The translations under genes and the position numbers were made by a program. 6,792 nucleotides of DNA from Nitrosospira sp. (lineage in GTDB: Bacteria; Pseudomonadota; Gammaproteobacteria; Burkholderiales; Nitrosomonadaceae). This document shows, piece after piece, positions 1 to 6,792 of this stretch. The DNA lies in contig JAKDLC010000109.1 in NCBI GenBank assembly GCA_030453055.1, positions 1-6,792 of the forward strand, read 5' to 3'. Position 1 is the first letter of the stretch, and each line of letters begins with the position of its first letter. The notes beneath the pieces were generated by a model. That model had not been told where the DNA came from. It saw only the letters and a list, made by a program, of their open reading frames with translations, and did no database searches.

Positions 1-325
1 TGTCGTGGATGCGAGCCGGCCCAACCGGAGTGAGCAGATCGATGAAGTAAACAAGGTGTTGAAGGAAATCGGCGCCGATTCGGTTCCTCAAATATTGGTG
101 CTGAACAAGATAGACCTGATCAACTTATCGCCGGGGGCAGCGGGATGTGGGCGAGACGAGTATGGTAGAATCGCACAAATCCGGTTGAGCGCAAAAACCG
201 GCGAGGGGCTCGAATTCATTAAGCTGTCGCTGTCCGAGGCAGCTGAAAAGCAAGCGTTGCAACGATGCAAGGACCCGTCGGAAACCGGAAACGTATTCGG
301 CGGATACGTCACGCTCAGCTCTTGA
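1..325 (+). CDS. hflX: GTPase HflX, C-terminal part (5' end outside window)
   Basis: This is the 3' end of a ribosome-associated GTPase of the HflX family, which binds the 50S subunit and in E. coli splits stalled ribosomes after heat stress. The reading frame is open from the window edge and ends at TGA 323-325. The first residues read VVDAS, the beta-strand after the G3 region in HflX. The nucleotide-binding motif G4 (NKID, nt 104-115) gives guanine specificity, and G5 (SAKTG, nt 188-202) follows. A final helix of the G domain and a tail of about 30 residues close the protein. The P-loop and the N-terminal HflX domain lie upstream of the window. The first internal GTG at position 5 is not the real start. 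The neighbouring hflK-hflC pair supports the name, because hfq-hflX-hflK-hflC is a classical order. Confidence is high for the family; only about a quarter of the gene is visible. Confidence 0.9.
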   Translation, partial: VVDASRPNRSEQIDEVNKVLKEIGADSVPQILVLNKIDLINLSPGAAGCGRDEYGRIAQIRLSAKTGEGLEFIKLSLSEAAEKQALQRCKDPSETGNVFGGYVTLSS

Positions 326-341
326 TTATTGAATAAACGAT

Positions 342-370
342 TTGTACTTGCTATGTAACTGACATATAGG
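342..370 (+). promoter_or_regulatory. Possible weak sigma-70-like promoter before hflK
   Basis: In the 119-base gap between hflX and hflK, TTGTAC (342-347) and TATAGG (365-370) are separated by exactly 17 bases. The match is poor at -35 (3 of 6) and moderate at -10 (4 of 6), so this could be chance. A gap this long inside what is usually one operon makes an internal promoter plausible. No intrinsic terminator is visible after hflX: the T-run near 386-391 has no stem before it. Read-through from hflX is therefore also possible. Confidence 0.25.
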
Positions 371-444
371 GTCAGAGAGCCAGGGTTTTTTACCGTGCCG
401 TTTGATGTTTGTATCCGTATTAAACAGGAAAAATAGGAATCATC

Positions 445-1644
445 ATGGGTTTGAACGATCCTCAGTGGGGAAGAAAAAAAGGCAACTCCGGTCCACCTGA
501 TCTGGATCAGCTATGGCGCGATCTCAAGAAGAAACTCGATGGTCTTTTCAAACGTAAAGGCGGTGGCGGTAACGGATCGGGCGGAGGTGAAGGATCCGGC
601 GGGGGCAGTCCCGGGCGGTATGCCGGTAGCATCGGCTTGCTTGTCGGACTGCTTTTGTTGCTGTGGCTATCGAGCGGATTTTACATTGTCAACGAAGGCC
701 AGCGAGGTATTGTACTGCGTTTCGGAAAATACGTGGAAACGACCCAGGCGGGCTTGCGCTGGCACTTGCCCTATCCGGTTGAAATGGTGGAAACGGTTAA
801 CGTAAGCCAGGTGCGCACGGTGGAAATCGGCTATCGCAACAATGTGAGAAGTAAAGTGTTGAAGGAATCGCTGATGTTGACCGATGACGAAAATATCATT
901 GACATCCAGTTTGCCGTGCAATATATCCTTAAGGATCCCGAGGCGTTTCTGTTTAATAACCGCGAGGCGGAAAACGCAGTGCTACAGGCGGCGGAAACCG
1001 CCATCCGTGAGGTTATCGGCAAAAGCAAGATGGATTTCGTGTTGTACGAGGGACGTGAGCAGGTGGCGGCGAAGGCGACTCAGCTGATGCAGGAGATTCT
1101 TGATCGTTACAAAATAGGGATTGCGATCAGCAAAGTGACTATGCAGAACGCGCAGCCGCCGGAGCAGGTTCAGGCGGCGTTCGACGATGCGGTCAAGGCG
1201 GGGCAGGATAGAGAGCGGCAAAAGAATGAAGGTCACGCCTATGCCAACGAAGTTATTCCGAGAGCCAAGGGTAACGCTGCGCGTCTTCTGGAGGAAGCCG
1301 AGGGATACAAACAACGGGTGATCGCCAGTGCTGAGGGGGATGCCAGCCGCTTTAAACAGGTAGCCGTGGAATATAACAAGGCACCTGGTGTAACCCGTGA
1401 TCGGCTTTATCTGGATACCATGCAGCAACTGCTTTCCAACACCAGCAAAATACTTGTGGATCAGAAAGCCGGCAATAATTTGCTTTATCTGCCGCTGGAT
1501 AAGCTGATACAGAGCGGATCTTCATCGCCATCCATTTTAGCGCCGGATATGCTGCCCGCAACCGCAGCCGCACCAGAGACTGTGCCGGACAGCGCCGCTC
1601 GTACGCGTGAGGCGTTTCGCGGCCGTGAACGGGAGACAAGATAA
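445..1644 (+). CDS. hflK: FtsH protease activity modulator HflK (SPFH/band 7 protein)
   Basis: HflK forms, with HflC, a large inner-membrane assembly around the AAA protease FtsH and modulates degradation of membrane proteins. The 399-residue product begins with the typical HflK N-terminus (NDPQWGRKK, then PPDLDQLWRDL). A very glycine-rich stretch at residues 39-57 follows, then one transmembrane helix at about 61-81. The SPFH/band-7 domain starts at about residue 80 (FYIVNEGQRGIVLRFGKY) and runs to about 250. A charged Ala/Glu/Lys-rich segment at about 250-312 should form the long coiled coil of the complex. The C-terminal tail is Ser/Pro/Ala-rich and low in complexity. By analogy with E. 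coli HflK, the N-terminus is cytoplasmic and the SPFH domain periplasmic. The ATG at 445 has an AGGAA ribosome-binding site at 435-439. The length is close to E. coli HflK (about 420). The stop codon abuts the hflC start, indicating cotranscription and probably translational coupling. Confidence 0.96.
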   Translation: MGLNDPQWGRKKGNSGPPDLDQLWRDLKKKLDGLFKRKGGGGNGSGGGEGSGGGSPGRYAGSIGLLVGLLLLLWLSSGFYIVNEGQRGIVLRFGKYVETTQAGLRWHLPYPVEMVETVNVSQVRTVEIGYRNNVRSKVLKESLMLTDDENIIDIQFAVQYILKDPEAFLFNNREAENAVLQAAETAIREVIGKSKMDFVLYEGREQVAAKATQLMQEILDRYKIGIAISKVTMQNAQPPEQVQAAFDDAVKAGQDRERQKNEGHAYANEVIPRAKGNAARLLEEAEGYKQRVIASAEGDASRFKQVAVEYNKAPGVTRDRLYLDTMQQLLSNTSKILVDQKAGNNLLYLPLDKLIQSGSSSPSILAPDMLPATAAAPETVPDSAARTREAFRGRERETR

Positions 1645-2523
1645 GTGAAAAAATATGCCTCAGCGATACTGATTGTCGTTATCGCCCTGTTTCTTCTTGC
1701 CGGCTCATCACTCAATATCGTGGACCAACGCCAACAAGCGATTCTGTTTCAACTGGGCGAGATAATCGACGTAAAAACTGCACCCGGACTTTATTTCAAG
1801 ATCCCCATGGTGCAGAACGTGCGTTATTTCGATTCGCGTATCCTGACTATGGATGCCGCCGAGCCCGAACGTTTCATAACATCGGAAAAGAAGAACGTGC
1901 TCGTGGACTTGTTCGTAAAGTGGCGCATCATCGATGTGAAGCAGTATTACATCAGCGTTCGTGGAGATGAAATGTTGGCGCAGACCCGCTTGGCGCAAAC
2001 GGTGAATTCCAGCCTGCGCGACGAATTCGGCAATCGCACGGTACATGACGTCGTCTCCGGGGAACGCGACAAAATTATGGAAATCATGCGCCAGAAAGCC
2101 GATACGGATGCCCGCAAGATCGGAGTGGAAGTCGTGGACGTTCGTTTGAAGCGGGTTGACCTGCCACAGGAAGTGAGCGAATCGGTCTTTCGCAGGATGG
2201 AAGCGGAACGGAAACGCGTAGCCAACGAATTGCGCTCGACCGGCGCGGCGGAGTCTGAAAAGATCCGCGCCGATGCGGACCGCCAACGCGAAGTCATCCT
2301 TGCGGAAGCTTATCGGAAAGCGCAGGAGATAAAGGGTGAAGGCGATGCCAAAGCTTCAGCAATCTACGCCAGCGCTTTTCAGCCGAATCCGGAGTTTTAT
2401 TCTTTTTACCGCAGTCTGGAAGCGTATAAGCAGAGTTTCAAGAACAAGGGTGACATGATGGTTTTGGAGCCTGGTTCGGAATTTTTCAAGTACATGAAGA
2501 ATCCGGGGCGCGCTGCAAAATAG
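1645..2523 (+). CDS. hflC: FtsH protease activity modulator HflC (SPFH/band 7 protein)
   Basis: HflC is the partner of HflK in the HflKC-FtsH complex. The 292-residue product has an N-terminal signal-anchor helix at about residues 4-24, directly followed by the SPFH domain (IVDQRQQAILFQLGEI at 25-40, GLYFKIP at 48-54). A helical Ala/Glu/Arg-rich region spans about 175-245 (MEAERKRVANELRSTGAAE and following). The C-terminal block around 249-265 (PEFYSFYRSLEAYKQSF) is characteristic of HflC. The start is GTG at 1645, immediately after the hflK stop TAA 1642-1644. A GGGAG at 1631-1635, inside the end of hflK, can serve as ribosome-binding site. The next in-frame ATG lies well inside the SPFH domain and would remove the membrane anchor. 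The protein is somewhat shorter than E. coli HflC (about 334), mainly in the central and helical region. There is no sign of frameshift or truncation. Confidence 0.96.
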   Translation: MKKYASAILIVVIALFLLAGSSLNIVDQRQQAILFQLGEIIDVKTAPGLYFKIPMVQNVRYFDSRILTMDAAEPERFITSEKKNVLVDLFVKWRIIDVKQYYISVRGDEMLAQTRLAQTVNSSLRDEFGNRTVHDVVSGERDKIMEIMRQKADTDARKIGVEVVDVRLKRVDLPQEVSESVFRRMEAERKRVANELRSTGAAESEKIRADADRQREVILAEAYRKAQEIKGEGDAKASAIYASAFQPNPEFYSFYRSLEAYKQSFKNKGDMMVLEPGSEFFKYMKNPGRAAK

Positions 2524-2526
2524 GGT

Positions 2527-2547
2527 TCCGGATTCTACAAATCCGGA
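2527..2547 (+). repeat. Inverted repeat just after hflC, possible weak terminator
   Basis: TCCGGATT (2527-2534) and AATCCGGA (2540-2547) form a perfect 8-bp stem with a 5-base loop (CTACA), starting three bases after the hflC stop. Only three T residues follow (2548-2550) before GCG, so it is not a good intrinsic terminator. It may act as a 3' mRNA stabiliser, a weak terminator or a pause site. The stem is seen directly; its role is inferred. Confidence 0.5.
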
Positions 2548-2568
2548 TTTGCGAAAAGGACCTTGCGG

Positions 2569-2582
2569 GCTCCGATCGGAGC
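2569..2582. repeat. 14-bp perfect palindrome in the hflC-DUF2065 gap
   Basis: GCTCCGATCGGAGC reads the same on both strands. As RNA it could form a 5-bp stem with a GATC loop; as DNA it has the two-fold symmetry of a dimeric regulator site. It follows the hairpin at 2527-2547 by about 20 bases and is not followed by a T-run. I do not recognise it as the consensus of a known regulator. Confidence 0.4.
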
Positions 2583-2661
2583 TGGGTTGAACAGTCACGA
2601 TATATGGCGTTGTACTGTTACCCTACTATTTCTTTCGTATTTTCAGTCGGCGAAAGAGCTT

Positions 2662-2679
2662 ATACATAGAGCTGTGTAT
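2662..2679. repeat. 18-bp imperfect palindrome upstream of the DUF2065 gene
   Basis: ATACATAGAGCTGTGTAT has matching half-sites: the outer five base pairs are perfect (ATACA/TGTAT), one position is a mismatch (G-U in RNA), and two more pairs lie inside. It ends 31 bases before the DUF2065 start codon, where an operator or a leader hairpin would sit. A -10-like TATACA (2661-2666) overlaps its left arm, but no convincing -35 stands 16-18 bases upstream. The symmetry is observed; any regulatory role is speculative. Confidence 0.3.
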
Positions 2680-2710
2680 TTATCGCGGTGTCTGCTGAGG
2701 TTATGTCGAC

Positions 2711-2896
2711 ATGTGGGACACCTTGCTAATGGCATTGGCCCTGATGCTGGTAATAGAAGGCGTTCTTCCGTTCCTGATACCGGGCGTCTGGCGCGAGACT
2801 TTCAGGAAATTGACCGAGATTGGCGACAGCCAGATACGCTTCATCGGTTTATCCTCCATGCTGGCGGGACTGTTGCTGCTTTATCTCGTGAACTAG
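2711..2896 (+). CDS. DUF2065 family small inner-membrane protein (YjeT-like)
   Basis: This 61-residue protein is almost entirely two hydrophobic helices: residues about 4-25 (LLMALALMLVIEGVLPFLIP) and about 43-60 (RFIGLSSMLAGLLLLYLV). A short polar loop at 26-42 (WRETFRKLTEIGDSQI) joins them. The EGxLPFLxP block and the RxIGLxSMxxGLxLLY block are the hallmarks of DUF2065, the family of E. coli YjeT. The family has no established function. The ATG at 2711 has GAGG at 2697-2700 as a ribosome-binding site with a 10-base spacer; the nearby ATG at 2703 is in another frame. The gene lies between hflC and hisZ-purA; in E. coli yjeT likewise lies between hflC and purA. A role near the HflKC-FtsH complex is suggested only by this conserved position. 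Longer open frames overlapping the gene show no protein-like composition. Confidence 0.9.
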   Translation: MWDTLLMALALMLVIEGVLPFLIPGVWRETFRKLTEIGDSQIRFIGLSSMLAGLLLLYLVN

Positions 2897-2936
2897 CCAG
2901 CCCTCCTCACCTCCGATAGGTAACTGAATCATAAAC

Positions 2937-4106
2937 ATGCGTGAGTGGATTCTTCCGGAATACATTGAGGATCTCCTGCCCGCCGAGGCGCTGCGCATCG
3001 AGATGATGCGCCGGCGAATCGTGGACTGGCTGTTGGTGTACGGTTATGAACTGGTAGGCCCGCCTCTTTTGGAATTTGTGGAATCGTTGCTTTCTGGCAG
3101 CGGCGGTGACACGGACTTGCGTATGTTCAAAGTAGTGGATCAGTTGAGTGGCCGGGTGATGGGTCTGCGCACGGATATGACGCCTCAGACTGCGCGTATC
3201 GATGCGCACTTACTTAATCGCAAAGGAATCACACGACTTTGTTACGCAGGCAGTGTGCTGCATACCCTGCCATCAGGATTGACCCGCACCCGCGAACCGC
3301 TCCAGATTGGCGCGGAACTTTACGGTCATGCCGGACTGGAAAGCGATCTGGAAGTCCAGCGGCTCATGTTGCAATCTCTGGCAATTGCCGGAATAGGTGA
3401 AATTCATCTCGATCTCGGCCATGTCGCAGTATTTCGCGGCTTGGTCAGGGGCGCGGGGATTCCCGTCGAGCTGGAGACGGAATTATTCGGCGTATTGCAG
3501 GCTAAGGATATTGGGGGATTGAAGAAACTCTGCACCGGATTGAAAAAACGTGTGGATACGCGGGCGCGGCAGGCTTTGTTACTGTTGCCGGAACTCTATG
3601 GAGACGACGCCATACTGGCGCTCGCGCGTCAATCCCTGCCGGATTATCCTGAAATCCGGACAGCACTGGACGACCTGGAAACGGTGGGGGCAGAGCTGGA
3701 ACCCGTGGTGGATAGACTGGCGTTTGATCTGGCTGACCTGCGCGGCTATCACTACCATAGCGGCATGGTGTTCGCAGCTTATACCGGCAATTGCCCCAAC
3801 GCAATCGCGTTGGGCGGACGTTATGACGAGGTCGGTAAAGCGTTCGGAAGGGCTCGTCCGGCCACCGGATTCAGTATGGACTTGAGGGAATTGTCGGGGT
3901 TGGTGCAGTCCGATCTCTATCCCAAGGGAATCCTGGCACCTTACGTAAAGGGTGACAGGATGCTTGAAAAAAAAATTGAACAGCTTCGCAATGATGGCCA
4001 GATGGTGGTGGTGGAATTGCCCGGAAACGGGAATATACAAGATACGTTCAACTGTAACCGAAGATTGGTATTGCAAGGTGAGGTTTGGACAATAGTACAA
4101 ATCTGA
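2937..4106 (+). CDS. hisZ: ATP phosphoribosyltransferase regulatory subunit HisZ
   Basis: HisZ is a catalytically inactive paralogue of histidyl-tRNA synthetase. It assembles with the short form of HisG to make the first enzyme of histidine biosynthesis (ATP + PRPP to phosphoribosyl-ATP) and confers feedback inhibition by histidine. The 389-residue product has the class II synthetase fold: an N-terminal LPEYIEDLLPAEA block (6-18), GLRTDMTPQTARI (76-88), a motif-2-like RTREPLQIGAELYG (117-130), and the HisS-type segments RGYHYHSGMVFAAY (269-282) and ALGGRYDEVGKAFG (291-304). There is no anticodon-binding domain at the C-terminus, and the length fits HisZ rather than HisS. The ATG at 2937 is the first usable start, since TGA at 2925-2927 closes the frame upstream. 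The nearest purine-rich stretch (ATAGG, 2916-2920) is unusually far away, so initiation may be weak. The gene starts 40 bases after the DUF2065 stop. Its presence predicts a short HisG elsewhere in the genome. Confidence 0.93.
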   Translation: MREWILPEYIEDLLPAEALRIEMMRRRIVDWLLVYGYELVGPPLLEFVESLLSGSGGDTDLRMFKVVDQLSGRVMGLRTDMTPQTARIDAHLLNRKGITRLCYAGSVLHTLPSGLTRTREPLQIGAELYGHAGLESDLEVQRLMLQSLAIAGIGEIHLDLGHVAVFRGLVRGAGIPVELETELFGVLQAKDIGGLKKLCTGLKKRVDTRARQALLLLPELYGDDAILALARQSLPDYPEIRTALDDLETVGAELEPVVDRLAFDLADLRGYHYHSGMVFAAYTGNCPNAIALGGRYDEVGKAFGRARPATGFSMDLRELSGLVQSDLYPKGILAPYVKGDRMLEKKIEQLRNDGQMVVVELPGNGNIQDTFNCNRRLVLQGEVWTIVQI

Positions 4107-4120
4107 CTCGAATGCAGCAA

Positions 4121-4149
4121 CGCGGGAACTCGGGAGCTCGGGAGCTCGG
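4121..4149. repeat. 8-bp tandem repeat between hisZ and purA
   Basis: The unit CTCGGGAG occurs twice in tandem (4129-4136 and 4137-4144), followed by a partial CTCGG (4145-4149). It is preceded by a degenerate copy, CGCGGGAA (4121-4128), that matches 6 of 8. The repeat is partly self-complementary: GAGCT (4134-4138) can pair with AGCTC (4143-4147). A T-run at 4154-4158 follows after an AAAA stretch, so a weak terminator-like structure is conceivable, but the T-run is separated from the stem. No strong -35/-10 pair is visible between here and purA. The tandem copies look like a short slippage expansion. Confidence 0.6.
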
Positions 4150-4206
4150 AAAATTTTTACATAGGATACTGTTCTCCGGGCGCTCTCAGATTTAGCAGTG
4201 GATTAA

Positions 4207-5551
<1,345 letters not shown>

Positions 5552-5559
5552 TACTGCGG

Positions 5560-5576
5560 CGTCCCACATATGGGCG
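5560..5576 (+). repeat. Small hairpin over the translation-initiation region of the GNAT gene
   Basis: CCCA (5563-5566) pairs with TGGG (5571-5574) across a CATA loop. The stem extends by CG (5560-5561) with CG (5575-5576) if T5562 is bulged. It would lie at the 5' end of a transcript from the candidate promoter and would cover the GGGCGAAG stretch that precedes the start codon. The stem is short, so the effect may be slight. Confidence 0.25.
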
Positions 5577-5582
5577 AAGCGT

Positions 5583-6011
5583 ATGAATTCCTATACCGTA
5601 CGCATAGCCAGTTGGCGAGATGATGGCTTGGCGCTGCGTATGGTGCGCGAAACGGTGTTCATCCGCGAACAGCGCGTCCCTGCCGAATTGGAATGGGACG
5701 AATTCGACATGAATTGTCTGCACCTGCTTGCGATGGATTCGGCAGATAATCCGATCGGTGTCGCACGATTGTTATCGGACGGCCTTATCGGGCGCATGGC
5801 GGTGCTTAAGGAATGGCGAGGCAGAGGCGTGGGCAGCGCCCTATTGCTGCGATTACTGGAAGAAGCGAAGAAAAGACGCATCCAGCAGGTAGCATTGAAC
5901 GCACAGCTCCACGCTATCGGGTTTTACCTAAAATCCGGTTTCCGGATGACTGGCGAAGAATTCATGGATGCGGGCATCCCCCATGTGAGAATGCATTTGC
6001 GACTATCCTGA
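5583..6011 (+). CDS. GNAT family N-acetyltransferase (YjcF/ElaA-like)
   Basis: The 142-residue product is a single GNAT domain that would transfer an acetyl group from acetyl-CoA to an unknown amine substrate in the cytoplasm. The N-terminal block VFIREQRVPAELEWDEFD (residues 25-42) is typical of the YjcF/ElaA-like branch. The central strand GVARLL (59-64) leads into the acetyl-CoA pyrophosphate-binding motif A (MAVLKEWRGRGVGSALL, 72-88), with RGRGVG as the core loop. A long helix (EEAKKRRI) follows, then LNAQLHAIGFYLKSGF (105-120), the usual motif B region in which the tyrosine often acts as general acid. MDAGIPHVRMHLRL ends the protein. The ATG at 5583 leaves the whole fold intact; the ribosome-binding site is weak (GAAG near 5576-5579). 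The gene lies 50 bases after purA and converges with the porin gene. The substrate cannot be deduced from the sequence. Confidence 0.88.
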   Translation: MNSYTVRIASWRDDGLALRMVRETVFIREQRVPAELEWDEFDMNCLHLLAMDSADNPIGVARLLSDGLIGRMAVLKEWRGRGVGSALLLRLLEEAKKRRIQQVALNAQLHAIGFYLKSGFRMTGEEFMDAGIPHVRMHLRLS

Positions 6012-6034
6012 ATACGGCGATCATGCCCGGATAG
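6003..6034. repeat. Interrupted inverted repeat between convergent genes
   Basis: CTATCC (6003-6008) is complementary to GGATAG (6029-6034), and inside it GGC (6016-6018) can pair with GCC (6025-6027). The structure overlaps the GNAT stop codon (6009-6011) and fills the 26-base gap before the porin stop codon. Neither strand has a T-run after it, so it is not a standard intrinsic terminator. It could be a weak bidirectional 3' end structure or chance. Confidence 0.25.
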
Positions 6035-6037
6035 ACA

Positions 6038-6792
6038 TCAGAACGGCAACATAAAATCGAGAGACATCACAACCTGGTCTTTATGCCCGCCGAACGGCCG
6101 ATAGTCTACGCCATGCAAGCCGTCCACGGCATCGTATCGAATATTCGGGCGAACGTTGAATTGTCTCATCGTCTTCCAGTCCAACTTCAGCGTTTTTGCG
6201 GCCTTCCAGTTCATGCCCAGAGTGACCGCGTAGTAATCGGCGGGTGCGCTGGTGCTGTTGCCAAGCCGGCCCGGTCCCAGAGCATAACTGAATCCTTGGT
6301 TGTTGGTGGCCGCAGCCACGCGGCCGGGCGAAAAAACACGGAAGCCGTCTCTATCGCGGAACCATTCGGCGCGGACGCCTATCGATAGAGCGGGCGTGAT
6401 GTCATAGTACGTGTGCGTGTTGATGCCATACCACTCCGCATTCTGGATTGTGCCGTTCAATAAGACCCCACTGGCATAGCCGTGATCGTGTTGAAGAACA
6501 AACTGCATCTTGGGGGTGATTCCGTGTTTCAGCACGATGCTGTACATCCCCCACGGTTCGTTGCTTCGCGTGGAGGTCTGGGCGTAACTCCCGCTGATAT
6601 TGGCCGAGGTCCCCTTATCGTCGCTGGTCCAGGTGATACCGGCCAGACCACCCCAATTACCCAGTTGTTTATCGAAACCGCCGTCCCAGCCGCCGGTAGC
6701 GCTGCCGGTGGTTGTGCCCCCCATAAGCATCACATTCTTGTTGACGTAGTAGTTACCCAACGCGCCGGTATGAGTAAAAGGTTCGCCATACT
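6038..6792 (-). CDS. BBP2-type outer-membrane beta-barrel porin, C-terminal part (5' end outside window)
   Basis: This is the C-terminal 250 residues of an outer-membrane beta-barrel protein on the minus strand, ending at TGA (6040-6038). The frame is open to the window edge, where it reads YGEPFTHTGALGNYYV; the TTG at 6760 is internal and not the start. The block AEWYGINTHTYYDITPALSIGVRAEWFRDRDGFRV (about residues 133-167 of the visible part) is characteristic of the putative beta-barrel porin-2 (BBP2, OmpL-like, formerly DUF1597) family. The segments alternate polar and hydrophobic residues with many Tyr, Trp and Gly. The final strand VVMSLDFMLPF ends in phenylalanine, the signal recognised by the BAM assembly machinery. 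A signal peptide must lie upstream of the window. The family is presumed to form channels for small solutes; the substrate is unknown. It is convergent with the GNAT gene and probably functionally unrelated to the genes to its left. Confidence 0.85.
   Translation of the reverse strand, partial: YGEPFTHTGALGNYYVNKNVMLMGGTTTGSATGGWDGGFDKQLGNWGGLAGITWTSDDKGTSANISGSYAQTSTRSNEPWGMYSIVLKHGITPKMQFVLQHDHGYASGVLLNGTIQNAEWYGINTHTYYDITPALSIGVRAEWFRDRDGFRVFSPGRVAAATNNQGFSYALGPGRLGNSTSAPADYYAVTLGMNWKAAKTLKLDWKTMRQFNVRPNIRYDAVDGLHGVDYRPFGGHKDQVVMSLDFMLPF

Noticed and set aside
384..391. T-run after hflX as an intrinsic terminator
   Set aside because: No G+C-rich stem precedes the run of T residues, so the required hairpin is missing.
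982..1428. 148-residue minus-strand open frame opposite hflK
   Set aside because: It lies within the conserved SPFH and coiled-coil coding region; a shadow frame.
1708..2286. 192-residue minus-strand open frame opposite hflC
   Set aside because: It lies wholly antisense to a confident gene; its translation is rich in His, Arg and Phe, as expected of a frame shadow, and no start signal was seen.
2610..2629. TTGTAC and TACTAT as a promoter before DUF2065
   Set aside because: The spacer is only 8 bases, too short for sigma-70 recognition.
2563..2919. 118-residue plus-strand open frame overlapping DUF2065
   Set aside because: It opens with TTG, overlaps the recognisable DUF2065 gene in another frame, and its His/Arg/Cys-rich translation has no domain-like pattern.
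3579..4100. 173-residue minus-strand open frame opposite hisZ
   Set aside because: It is fully antisense to hisZ with no recognisable motif or ribosome-binding site.
2937..4106. Histidyl-tRNA synthetase (HisS) instead of HisZ
   Set aside because: The protein stops after the synthetase-like core without an anticodon-binding domain, and the N-terminal LPEYIEDLLPAEA block is of HisZ type.

Overview
The window looks like an ordinary chromosomal segment of a betaproteobacterium. The gene order hflX - hflK - hflC - DUF2065 - hisZ - purA is the arrangement I associate with Betaproteobacteria. The style of the proteins and the BBP2-type porin at the right edge suggest a Nitrosospira- or Nitrosomonas-like ammonia oxidiser. 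The lineage is inferred from memory of such genomes, not from a search.

Layout. Positions 1-325 hold the 3' end of hflX (ribosome-associated GTPase). After 119 bases come hflK (445-1644) and hflC (1645-2523), which abut with no gap and encode the two SPFH/band-7 membrane proteins that surround the FtsH protease. A 187-base gap with three inverted repeats precedes a 61-residue two-helix membrane protein (DUF2065, 2711-2896). Next is hisZ (2937-4106), the regulatory subunit of ATP phosphoribosyltransferase. A 118-base gap carrying a short 8-bp tandem repeat leads to purA (4225-5532), adenylosuccinate synthetase. A GNAT acetyltransferase (5583-6011) follows, apparently with its own extended -10 promoter. 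On the opposite strand, converging on the GNAT gene with 26 bases between stop codons, is the C-terminal part of an outer-membrane beta-barrel porin (6038 to the window edge).

How the genes relate. hflX, hflK and hflC belong to the translation and membrane-protein quality-control neighbourhood, and DUF2065 is a long-standing companion of hflC and purA that also occurs in E. coli (yjeT). hisZ and purA both act at the junction of histidine and purine metabolism: the HisG/HisZ complex uses ATP and PRPP and ultimately releases AICAR, which is recycled to IMP, the substrate of PurA. The porin is a separate unit on the other strand.

No mobile element, CRISPR array, tRNA, rRNA, toxin-antitoxin pair or defence system is visible, and I found no convincing undescribed system. 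The items worth a second look are small: the intergenic inverted and tandem repeats, the unassigned role of the DUF2065 protein, and the regulation of the GNAT gene.
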